NCBI GenBank assembly: GCA_964415715.1
Contig: CAYQBK010000066.1
Coordinates: forward strand, 1-6,607
Source: DALYDK01 sp964415715
Lineage (GTDB): Bacteria; Patescibacteriota; Saccharimonadia; Saccharimonadales; CAIOMD01
Direction of reading: 5' to 3'
DNA: 6,607 nucleotides
Part shown: piece after piece, positions 1 through 6,514 of the stretch
Layout of the letters: each line of letters starts with the position of its first letter
Position numbering within the stretch: position 1 is the first letter of the stretch
Translations under genes and position numbers: made by a program
The notes under the pieces: model-generated
What the model was told of the DNA's origin: nothing
The model's input: only the letters and a program-made list of their open reading frames with translations
Databases searched by the model: none

Positions 1-441
1 GTTAGCAACCGCCCCACCAAAAGTTGAATAATCAATAGATGACGGTGCAGGCGGAATGTTGTAGCCGTGAGTCATGAGCATCTGTTGAAAGTTACCATAG
101 TTTATTCCAGGCTGGACTGTAGCAATACCTTTGTTGGGATCAAGTATCAACAGCTTGTTATAATGTGCAGTAAATGAAACCAACATACCGCTACCTATAG
201 CCGCACCGTTAAAATCTGTGCCACTACCCCTGGGTGTTATGGGAATATTACGCCCACGTTCGGCTAGTTGCCATGAAAATTTGGCCAATTTACGTATATC
301 AGCTTCACTGCGCGGATACACAATAACTTGTGGAGTTATCTTAAATATACTGCTGTCAGTTGAAAAAAACTCACGTGCATCAGCCGAAGTCATAACTTCG
401 CCGTCCAAATGCTCCTGTAGATACTGCGCCACCCTATTCAT
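1..441 (-). CDS. FAD-binding oxidoreductase, GlcD/D-lactate dehydrogenase-like (N-terminal part, cut by left edge)
   Basis: The frame opens at ATG 441 and stays open for 147 codons to the window edge, so the C-terminus is missing. The visible part is the N-terminal half of a PCMH/VAO-type FAD-binding domain, which holds FAD in flavoenzymes that oxidise 2-hydroxy acids or similar substrates. Supporting motifs are QVIVYPRSEADIRKLAKF (residues 38-55), the FAD-pyrophosphate loop PRGSGTDFNGAAIG (70-83), LILDPNKGIATVQPGINYGNF (about 98-118) and the PPAPSSIDYSTFGGAVAN segment (130-147). In the family the last two correspond to the V.PG.....L strand and the P...S..TIGG.VAN stretch. No signal peptide is seen, so it is probably cytoplasmic or membrane-peripheral. 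The substrate-specifying C-terminal domain and any Fe-S domain lie outside the window, so lactate, glycolate or another substrate cannot be chosen. The start has no Shine-Dalgarno sequence but a TATAAT box lies 8 nt before it. Family identification is firm; substrate is unknown. Confidence 0.88.
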   Translation of the reverse strand, partial: MNRVAQYLQEHLDGEVMTSADAREFFSTDSSIFKITPQVIVYPRSEADIRKLAKFSWQLAERGRNIPITPRGSGTDFNGAAIGSGMLVSFTAHYNKLLILDPNKGIATVQPGINYGNFQQMLMTHGYNIPPAPSSIDYSTFGGAVAN

Positions 442-449
442 ATGTATTT

Positions 450-479
450 ATTATATCCTGTATTTACTCAATCTGTGAT
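450..479 (-). promoter_or_regulatory. Putative sigma70-type promoter of the FAD oxidoreductase gene, close enough for a leaderless transcript
   Basis: On the minus strand a perfect TATAAT box occupies 455-450, ending 8 nt before the ATG at 441. An ATCACA hexamer (479-474, four of six matches to TTGACA) stands 18 nt upstream of it. A start site 6-8 nt after the box would fall on or just before the ATG, leaving almost no 5' leader, and no purine-rich ribosome site is present. The -10 match is clear; the -35 match and the leaderless reading are inference. Confidence 0.5.
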
Positions 480-481
480 GA

Positions 482-497
482 TAAAATCTTGATTTTA
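482..497. repeat. Perfect AT-rich inverted repeat in the 442-532 intergenic gap
   Basis: TAAAATC and GATTTTA form perfect 7-nt arms separated by TT. The repeat lies between the end of the large fusion gene and the promoter of the FAD oxidoreductase gene. It is not followed by a T-tract on either strand, so it is a poor intrinsic terminator. It could be an operator upstream of the -35 region or a chance feature of AT-rich DNA. The repeat itself is certain; function is unknown. Confidence 0.4.
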
Positions 498-532
498 CTG
501 TATGCCCTGTAGATATAATAACATAAGTGATT

Positions 533-3511
533 TTATAATTTTGCTTTCATATACTGCGTCTCACTATATTGTCGCTGTAAAAAATTGCCATAAAAATCAT
601 AGTCTTTTTCACAATCTTGGTTGGTATGACAGACTGCGCCATCGTGTTTAGAATATTCCAGGAAAACATTTGTTTTTTGTTCAGTTTCAAACTTTGTTAA
701 ATTTGCTGGCAGTAAGCGTTCGTCATAACCATGATAGTATTTTAAGACATATTCACTATCGTATTTTTCAATAGCCCTGCTAGCAAATAATGATCCGGCT
801 TGATGATCACTATGGTCAATCGCCCGAGACATAGGGATACTACTGAACTGTTGTAAACGTATAGTGTCTGGCTTAAATGAATTGGCCACTTCGTATAATA
901 TTGATTCAATATCACTTTCGGAAAATATATTAGATCCATCGACGCTTGAAACTGTCTTTATTTGATTATTCCATAACCTAGACAGACTTTGAAAATTGTT
1001 AAAATCATGACCTTTACCTTGGCGACCACCGTCTGGCAACCGAATAAATATCAATCTTACTCGACCATTAGTAGATGATGCTAACTTAAATTTATCATAT
1101 GTAACCGGGCTGTTGTCCCAAGATTTTTGCTCACTTTTTAGCATAAGTTGGTATGCAGATCTTGAGCCTTGCTCTCTACCCCTCCAGTAGTCGTCTGAAG
1201 GGTATGCATTGCCGGCCGTTAAATAGACAGTCAGAACGCATTTTTTGTTTGCTATATCTTTATTTATGTCTGGATTCATAAACAGTAAATCATCGTCTTG
1301 ATGAGCTACAATCTGCAATGACTTGCCGGCGGAACAAACTGTTTCTCCAAATGAATCTCGTAGTAGACTCTTTATTTCTGTTTTATAATTTTCTGGTCCG
1401 TTTGATGTTAGCTTAACTACACCATTGTTATATATTAATAGTTGTTGATCAGTAGAGCTGGTAATGTTTATTTGGCTAGTTGGTTGACCGTAAAATGATA
1501 AAATATCAGCTTTTGTACAGCCCAAAACAGTATTGTCACCTGGACGATTATTAATCAATATAGCTATTGGGCTATTGTTCGGAACTTGTTGATACCACTG
1601 CTGTGATGACAATATTTTTTGTGACTCGGTGCAATTGGTGATGGGCAGGGTGTTTAACTTGTTATTCGACATTTGCCGAATGGGAATAACCTGCCAGTAG
1701 TCTCCAAGCAGAGTTTTTATATTTCGATTGTCTAGCTCTTTAACCACAAGTCGATTCTGTGCTTCAAAATTGCTATAAAAAGCTTGGCTAGGTTTAATAT
1801 TGTGAAAACTAGTATATGCTGAACCAACAACAGCAATCAATAACAGTACATATAGTATATTAAATGATTTTTTTGTTATTTTGATATGTTTTACATATAC
1901 AGCAGTCGCAATAAACACCGTGAAATATATAATAGCCAAATATCGACTGTCGACTGGATAATAATGATCAGTAACAATAAATACAGTCAGGGCAACTACG
2001 CAAATCATACAAAGTCGAATAACAATATCTCGCCAGAATTCAGAATATGATATATGTTTTCGATTTAGTACTAGTTTTATTAAGACAAAGAAACCAAATA
2101 ACATTATAGCTAAATTAAATATATAAAACACAGTTGTATGGGTAACCAGCAAACTCGGGTTATCAATATATCTACGCAACGGAACATGTGTTGGGTTGGC
2201 GCCAAAATTAGTTGTAATATCGTAGACCGCAAAAAAAGTTGCCTTGGCTAACTGTTTAGTGCCGTGAACAATGGCGTATGGCGACTGTCCAGCAATACCA
2301 CCGATGGTAGTAATTTTATTAATATTGATTAGCCATATCACTAGCTGGGTAGCTAATATTGCCAAACTTGAGTTTATCAACCACAAGAGTGCCGATTTGA
2401 TATTGCTATTTCGCCTAAATAGCAAGGCATAAACAATATACAAAACAGCACCCCCAATATAGTAAGGGAGAAATAACTTATCAGATGCAATAACCAGGGT
2501 TGATAATAGAAAAGCAACATAATAATACTTACTTTTAAAACCTTTTGACGAGCGAGCGAGCAGTATAATCGATAAAATAAACAAAATATATTCGATATTT
2601 CTAGTTGTTAGCATAGTGTAGCTAACTGGCAAAAGTGCACCAATATGCGGTTCTAGCGGTATTAATAGATATGTTGAGCTAAATGCCAATGTTAATAGCA
2701 AAGTTTTTGGCCAGTTTTTTATTATTTTTTGAAAAATAATAACTACGAACACAAAAATGCTTGAATATAAAATAGCTGAGCTGACCAAAAGCCCACTTTT
2801 TATATTCTCAGCCAATGCAATTACGGCAAAAATAGGCCATTTTACAAGAAAACTATGAGTGGCTGGAAAAACAGCTTGTTGAAAGGTCGAAAGGTCTTTA
2901 AACAAGTATATATCAATCAACTGATCGGAGTTAAACATTAGTATTTTGCCCTGAGTTGCGCCGATGTATAAAAGCAGACAGAATATGGAATATATAGTGA
3001 CGAGGGTTAGTACTTTTATGCCAATATTTGTTTTTATACTATCAATATTTATTTTTTTAGATGAACTTTTTTTATTCTGTTTTTTGTGCCCTGCATTCAT
3101 AATCTTGAGGTTTGAGGTAAAAATATAATTACGATATATAATATAGTTCCAGCATATGATGATAGCTATTGAAATAGTTCGAGCTATATACAAACTAACA
3201 AATCTACTGGCAAAATGAACAAATACTAAAGTAAATAAATAGTTAAATATAATAAGAATAATATATAAAACTATTTGTTTTGTGATAACTTTTTTATTTT
3301 TTGATTTATTTGAAAAAGTAAATAATTTTTGCAAAAAAAAAGCTGTTACTAGCCCCGACCAATAGCCAATAGTCACGCTCAATGAAATATTTAAGCTAAA
3401 AATATTAAATGCCAGCCACAGGCTAAGCATCTCTACTACATAAGCAAAGCCACCAGCAATAATATACCGGATAGGTCTGACTTTGGATAAACTTACTATT
3501 TTATTTTTCAT
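533..3511 (-). CDS. Fusion membrane protein: GtrA-like module + GT-C-like glycosyltransferase module + C-terminal PIG-L deacetylase
   Basis: From ATG 3511 this gives 992 residues; an in-frame TTG at 3523 would add four. The ATG is preferred because it sits in the ATGAAAAATAA overlap with the preceding GT2 stop. Residues 12-133 are a GtrA domain (RPIRYIIAGG start, four hydrophobic segments, NYIIYRNYIF end), a family linked to moving polyprenyl-phosphate sugars across the membrane. A basic linker (about 143-153) leads to about 11 further membrane segments (164-568). The first outer loop has acidic FNSDQLID (193-200), as expected of GT-C enzymes that use lipid-linked sugars. Residues 569-721 form a soluble region. 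Residues 731-981 are a PIG-L zinc deacetylase with AHQDDD (736-741) and DHSDH (899-903), matching the catalytic Asp and zinc ligands of MshB-type enzymes. Positive-inside charge places this domain outside. Likely role: transfer and N-deacetylation of a surface sugar. GtrA and PIG-L calls are firm; GT-C is an inference from topology. Confidence 0.87.
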   Translation of the reverse strand: MKNKIVSLSKVRPIRYIIAGGFAYVVEMLSLWLAFNIFSLNISLSVTIGYWSGLVTAFFLQKLFTFSNKSKNKKVITKQIVLYIILIIFNYLFTLVFVHFASRFVSLYIARTISIAIIICWNYIIYRNYIFTSNLKIMNAGHKKQNKKSSSKKINIDSIKTNIGIKVLTLVTIYSIFCLLLYIGATQGKILMFNSDQLIDIYLFKDLSTFQQAVFPATHSFLVKWPIFAVIALAENIKSGLLVSSAILYSSIFVFVVIIFQKIIKNWPKTLLLTLAFSSTYLLIPLEPHIGALLPVSYTMLTTRNIEYILFILSIILLARSSKGFKSKYYYVAFLLSTLVIASDKLFLPYYIGGAVLYIVYALLFRRNSNIKSALLWLINSSLAILATQLVIWLININKITTIGGIAGQSPYAIVHGTKQLAKATFFAVYDITTNFGANPTHVPLRRYIDNPSLLVTHTTVFYIFNLAIMLFGFFVLIKLVLNRKHISYSEFWRDIVIRLCMICVVALTVFIVTDHYYPVDSRYLAIIYFTVFIATAVYVKHIKITKKSFNILYVLLLIAVVGSAYTSFHNIKPSQAFYSNFEAQNRLVVKELDNRNIKTLLGDYWQVIPIRQMSNNKLNTLPITNCTESQKILSSQQWYQQVPNNSPIAILINNRPGDNTVLGCTKADILSFYGQPTSQINITSSTDQQLLIYNNGVVKLTSNGPENYKTEIKSLLRDSFGETVCSAGKSLQIVAHQDDDLLFMNPDINKDIANKKCVLTVYLTAGNAYPSDDYWRGREQGSRSAYQLMLKSEQKSWDNSPVTYDKFKLASSTNGRVRLIFIRLPDGGRQGKGHDFNNFQSLSRLWNNQIKTVSSVDGSNIFSESDIESILYEVANSFKPDTIRLQQFSSIPMSRAIDHSDHQAGSLFASRAIEKYDSEYVLKYYHGYDERLLPANLTKFETEQKTNVFLEYSKHDGAVCHTNQDCEKDYDFYGNFLQRQYSETQYMKAKL

Positions 3512-4454
3512 ACCCAAAGCCAACTGATTTTCTATAATTTATCACAAACAATGGTCGACCAACTACTTGATTTTGAATATGAGATAAATAAATACCTATT
3601 ACCCCCTGTGACAAAAGAAGTAAACCGACTAAAAAAATTATTAAAACTCCAAGCATAGCCGTACCGGTAAATTTGAGCCCGAGTGGGTCGTTTAGTACCA
3701 ACTGTTCAAATGTGACAAATATACCCATTATCAGAGATAATGGTGTTATAAAGATACCCAAGACGCCAAAAATATATAATGGCAATGGCGACATTGACAC
3801 CAGGCTATCAAATGCAAGTTTTATTAATTTATTAAAGCTGTAGCTAGCGCTATCACCTTGTCGTAAGTTTGACTTAAAGTAAACGAATTGCCTATCAAAA
3901 CCAAGCCAATCAATTAGACCTCTCGTGATACGATTTGGCTCACTAAACTTAATAAATTCATTTGCAACTTGCCTATCAATCAATCTAAAGTCAGTAGAGT
4001 TTGGAATAAGCTTAACAGCTGAAAATAAATTAAATAACTTATAGAACAGTTTCGAGGTGTATTTCTTGTAGCTGCGATGTAAATTGTCTTGTCTTATGCC
4101 AACTACAACCAGACACCCTGAAATCCATTTATCGACAAGCTGCTGGATAATATCAACCGGATGCTGACCATCAGCATCGATAGTGATGATTGCATCACCC
4201 TTCGCTTTAGCTATGCCTGCTGATAAAGCTATTTCTTTTCCAAAGTTTCTTGATAAACAAAGTAGATGTATATTTGACATACATAAATCAGCAATTTTTT
4301 TAGCTGAATCATCCGTACTTCCATCATCAACATAAATTATTTCATAGCCGTGATTCAACTTTGACAATGCCAAGTTCAAGCTATTATTGAACTCGATAAT
4401 ATTTTTTGTCTCATTATAGACAGGTACTACTACTGTTATTAGTTTAGTTGACAT
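3501..4454 (-). CDS. Family 2 glycosyltransferase, GtrB/DPM1-like (polyprenyl-phosphate sugar synthase)
   Basis: This 317-residue protein has the usual length and plan of bacterial GtrB/ArnC/DPM1-like enzymes, which move a sugar from a nucleotide donor to undecaprenyl phosphate on the inner face of the membrane. The GT-A domain fills residues 1-215: PVYNE (11-15), the nucleotide-binding VDDGSTDDS (42-50), LSRNFGKEIALSAG (67-80), the metal-binding DADGQHP (93-99) and STDFRLIDR (153-161). RITRGLIDWLGF (175-186) matches the conserved RG/W region. Two C-terminal membrane hairpins lie at about 222-250 and 265-292, followed by the typical QNQVVGRPLFV tail. The gene overlaps the next one by 11 nt, implying coupled translation, so this enzyme very probably supplies the lipid-linked sugar used by the fusion protein. 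The ATG has no Shine-Dalgarno sequence. Family is firm; the sugar (glucose, GlcNAc, mannose or other) cannot be read, though the downstream deacetylase hints at an N-acetyl sugar. Confidence 0.93.
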   Translation of the reverse strand: MSTKLITVVVPVYNETKNIIEFNNSLNLALSKLNHGYEIIYVDDGSTDDSAKKIADLCMSNIHLLCLSRNFGKEIALSAGIAKAKGDAIITIDADGQHPVDIIQQLVDKWISGCLVVVGIRQDNLHRSYKKYTSKLFYKLFNLFSAVKLIPNSTDFRLIDRQVANEFIKFSEPNRITRGLIDWLGFDRQFVYFKSNLRQGDSASYSFNKLIKLAFDSLVSMSPLPLYIFGVLGIFITPLSLIMGIFVTFEQLVLNDPLGLKFTGTAMLGVLIIFLVGLLLLSQGVIGIYLSHIQNQVVGRPLFVINYRKSVGFGYEK

Positions 4455-4464
4455 ATTTATATAT

Positions 4465-4470
4465 ATTGTA
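4465..4470 (-). promoter_or_regulatory. Possible -10 element upstream of the GT2 gene
   Basis: TACAAT on the minus strand (4470-4465) ends 10 nt before the ATG at 4454, in the 53-nt gap after the binding-protein gene. The only -35 candidates 16-18 nt upstream (around TTCGGT) are poor. If real, it would give the glycosylation pair its own promoter and a nearly leaderless mRNA. The gap is so AT-rich that chance boxes are likely. Confidence 0.3.
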
Positions 4471-4473
4471 CAA

Positions 4474-4488
4474 TTTTTGATTCAAAAA
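4474..4488. repeat. Short AT-rich inverted repeat between the binding-protein and GT2 genes
   Basis: TTTTTGA and TCAAAAA arms flank a single central base. The repeat lies 20 nt upstream of the GT2 start codon and 3 nt upstream of the possible -10 box, where a bound protein could affect transcription. It is too AT-rich and its loop too small to act as a convincing terminator hairpin for the gene before it. It may be a chance occurrence. Confidence 0.3.
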
Positions 4489-4507
4489 ACCGAAAATATT
4501 ATCTATA

Positions 4508-6274
4508 CTATTTTTGGGAACGAGCGGTGTTTATCATCCATTTTTCAATATTATTGTATCGATCCTGTGGATTATTGAGCGAACGGTTGGGATTTACCCC
4601 GTATACAGGCTGACTAGCCAACATCAGGTACCTAGGTTGATATAAACCAACAGCCGGAGCATCATTTTTCCACGAAGATAGAAAATTCTTATATTTGGCA
4701 GCCCTGAGGCTGGGATCTTGTCTGGATCGACCTGATTCGAGCGCTAAATCAGCAAAGGTTGACTTATATTCAGATAGGTTTAAACGAGCTGTGTTTGTAG
4801 CTGCCTGACTAGAATGCCAATACGCATATACATCAGGGTCTGGACCAATATTAATACCATACAACAAAACATCATATTCGTGATTTGGTATTTGAGTTTG
4901 TGTTATTTGTTGTGCTGATATAAAGATTGGTTCAAGTTTAACACCAACTTCAGCCCATTGTTTTTGTAACTCGGTAGCTATGTTTGGATATGTATCATTA
5001 TTTTCGGAAACCAATTTGAGTGTCAGGTCTTTGCCGTCTTTTTGGCGATACTGGCTACCGGGTACTTTTAACCAGCCAGCCTGATCAAGTAGCTGCTCGG
5101 CTTCGGTTTTATTGTAGCTATACTGCCAATAGTCTTTATTGTAGCCAATTTGGCCCTCTAATATTGGTTCACGAACAGGAATTGTACTATAACCAATAAG
5201 TTTAGTTAATTCACTAGTTTTAGTAGCCTTAACTAAAGCTTGCCTAACCTTGGTATCAGACAAATTTGACGAAGAGTTTTTTAAAAATAACATTGTTGCA
5301 CTATTTTGAGGAAATGAGTATACATCATCGAGCTTAATTTCGCTGTCTTTTTCATTAACACCAGACGCAACTGTTAACTTTTTATTATTTAAATCGGCTA
5401 ACAATTTATCTTGATCATTGTATGTAATAATGGATACACCTTTTAGTTTGGGCTCTGATTTAAAATATTCCTTGTTAGCAATCAACTTGATAACCTTTTG
5501 ATCATCTTGCAAATCATCAGTTGACTCAAACTTAAATGGCCCAGTACCGACTAGTTTTTTGGTGTTGAATAAATCACCCCTGAGTGTATTGATAGGTTTA
5601 TTAGCCAATAGATGCTGAGGAACAACTCCATTTGTTAACAAATTGGGAAATGGTGCATATTGACTTGGTAGTGTGAATTTGACAGTTAAATCATCAGATT
5701 TTTGAACCTTAACCCCTGCCCAGCCAGTTGCTAGTGGTGATTTGACATCTGGGTTTTGTATAGTTTCATATGTGTACACTACGTCATCAGCTGTAAAGTT
5801 TTTGCCATCGTGCCATTTTATACCTGGTTTGAGCTTAACGACATAGACTAGGCCGTTTGATTCAGTCGTCCAACCACTAGCCAAATCGCCCACCAGCTTG
5901 CCATTATCGTCATAACTAAGCAATGATGAAAATACTAATTTTGAAACTGACGAATCTACTGGATTTGATGCAAATATTGGGTTTGCATTAGTGAACTCAC
6001 CGATCACCCCTTCGCTGTAAAATCCACCAGCTACAGGGCTAGCTTGAAGGTAGCTCTTTCCAAGCACTGTTATTTGCAAAAAAAGTCCTGATATTAACAA
6101 TATAACTAAAGACAACCAACCTATCACAAACCGTTTGGCTATCTGCAAATTAGACCACCGTCGAAATACATGCCTGTCTATATGTTTATTGGCAGACTGA
6201 CCAAGCTGACTAAGTTGATTTTTCTTAGTATTAAATTTTCTTTTGATATGCTTTTTGGATAGCTTCTTTACCAT
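4508..6274 (-). CDS. Membrane-anchored ABC-type peptide-binding protein (SBP family 5, OppA/DppA-like)
   Basis: The 588-residue product begins with a very basic tail (15 Lys/Arg in residues 1-48) and one membrane helix (49-71). The family-5 solute-binding fold follows outside. Family signatures are LVFSSLLSYDDNGKLVGDLASGW (113-135), VKLKPGIKWHDGKNFTADDV (146-165), LVGTGPFKF (241-249), VRQALVKAT (343-351) and GINIGPDPDVYAYWHSSQ (473-490). Relatives capture oligopeptides, or less often nickel, heme or sugars, for an ABC importer. The length fits the family. There is no cysteine anywhere, hence no lipobox; the helix has no obvious signal-peptidase site after it, so it probably remains as an anchor. 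No permease or ATPase gene is in the window. The ATG has a weak AGG 8 nt upstream (6285-6283) and starts 21 nt after the secG stop, suggesting cotranscription. Family is firm; the ligand is unknown, with peptides most likely. Confidence 0.92.
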   Translation of the reverse strand: MVKKLSKKHIKRKFNTKKNQLSQLGQSANKHIDRHVFRRWSNLQIAKRFVIGWLSLVILLISGLFLQITVLGKSYLQASPVAGGFYSEGVIGEFTNANPIFASNPVDSSVSKLVFSSLLSYDDNGKLVGDLASGWTTESNGLVYVVKLKPGIKWHDGKNFTADDVVYTYETIQNPDVKSPLATGWAGVKVQKSDDLTVKFTLPSQYAPFPNLLTNGVVPQHLLANKPINTLRGDLFNTKKLVGTGPFKFESTDDLQDDQKVIKLIANKEYFKSEPKLKGVSIITYNDQDKLLADLNNKKLTVASGVNEKDSEIKLDDVYSFPQNSATMLFLKNSSSNLSDTKVRQALVKATKTSELTKLIGYSTIPVREPILEGQIGYNKDYWQYSYNKTEAEQLLDQAGWLKVPGSQYRQKDGKDLTLKLVSENNDTYPNIATELQKQWAEVGVKLEPIFISAQQITQTQIPNHEYDVLLYGINIGPDPDVYAYWHSSQAATNTARLNLSEYKSTFADLALESGRSRQDPSLRAAKYKNFLSSWKNDAPAVGLYQPRYLMLASQPVYGVNPNRSLNNPQDRYNNIEKWMINTARSQK

Positions 6275-6295
6275 ATATATTGCCTAAATCACACT

Positions 6296-6514
6296 TTAGG
6301 CTACTGTTATTCCTAATATTATAGATAATACAAATATAATTGCTGTAACAATTGTTAGCTGAAAAAGTGTCTTGTCTGAACCTCGACGGACAGTATTAAT
6401 TTCAGCGCTACCACCAAATCCGGCACCAAGTCCAGCGCCTCGTACCTGCATGAGAATAAACAATATCATAAGTGCAGCAGATATGACCGTTATGTAGTTA
6501 AATATGTTATTCAT
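6296..6514 (-). CDS. secG: Preprotein translocase subunit SecG
   Basis: SecG is the small accessory subunit of the SecYEG channel that exports unfolded proteins across the cytoplasmic membrane. From ATG 6514 the product has 72 residues, normal for the family. It shows two membrane helices (about 3-24 and 49-71) joined by the diagnostic glycine-rich loop QVRGAGLGAGFGG (about 23-35). After the loop comes the SDKTLFQLT stretch that leads into helix two. The ATG lies inside the end of the upstream gene (ATGAATAA, start and stop overlapping), favouring coupled translation. An in-frame TTG at 6526 would add MKKI. The GGAGG site fits neither start well, being 3 nt before the TTG and 15 nt before the ATG. 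The ATG is chosen because of the overlap and because ATG is the commoner codon. Identity is firm. Confidence 0.92.
   Translation of the reverse strand: MNNIFNYITVISAALMILFILMQVRGAGLGAGFGGSAEINTVRRGSDKTLFQLTIVTAIIFVLSIILGITVA

Noticed and set aside
218..478. Open frame on the plus strand (86 codons)
   Set aside because: It lies antisense to the FAD-binding oxidoreductase, whose protein shows clear family motifs. The plus-strand product looks like no known family.
482..497. Inverted repeat as an intrinsic terminator of the fusion gene
   Set aside because: The stem is almost all A-T, the loop is two bases and no T-tract follows on either strand.
742..939. Open frame on the minus strand (65 codons)
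   Set aside because: It is a shadow in another frame of the PIG-L domain, which contains the DHSDH zinc motif in the true frame over the same bases.
3040..3090. Runs of A/T as a possible slippage site or gene break
   Set aside because: The frame stays open through the runs and encodes a basic linker (KKQNKKSSSKK), as expected between two membrane modules.
3511..3523. TTG at 3523 as the start of the fusion gene
   Set aside because: It has no ribosome site and is a rarer codon. The ATG at 3511 falls in a typical stop/start overlap and begins right before the conserved GtrA domain.
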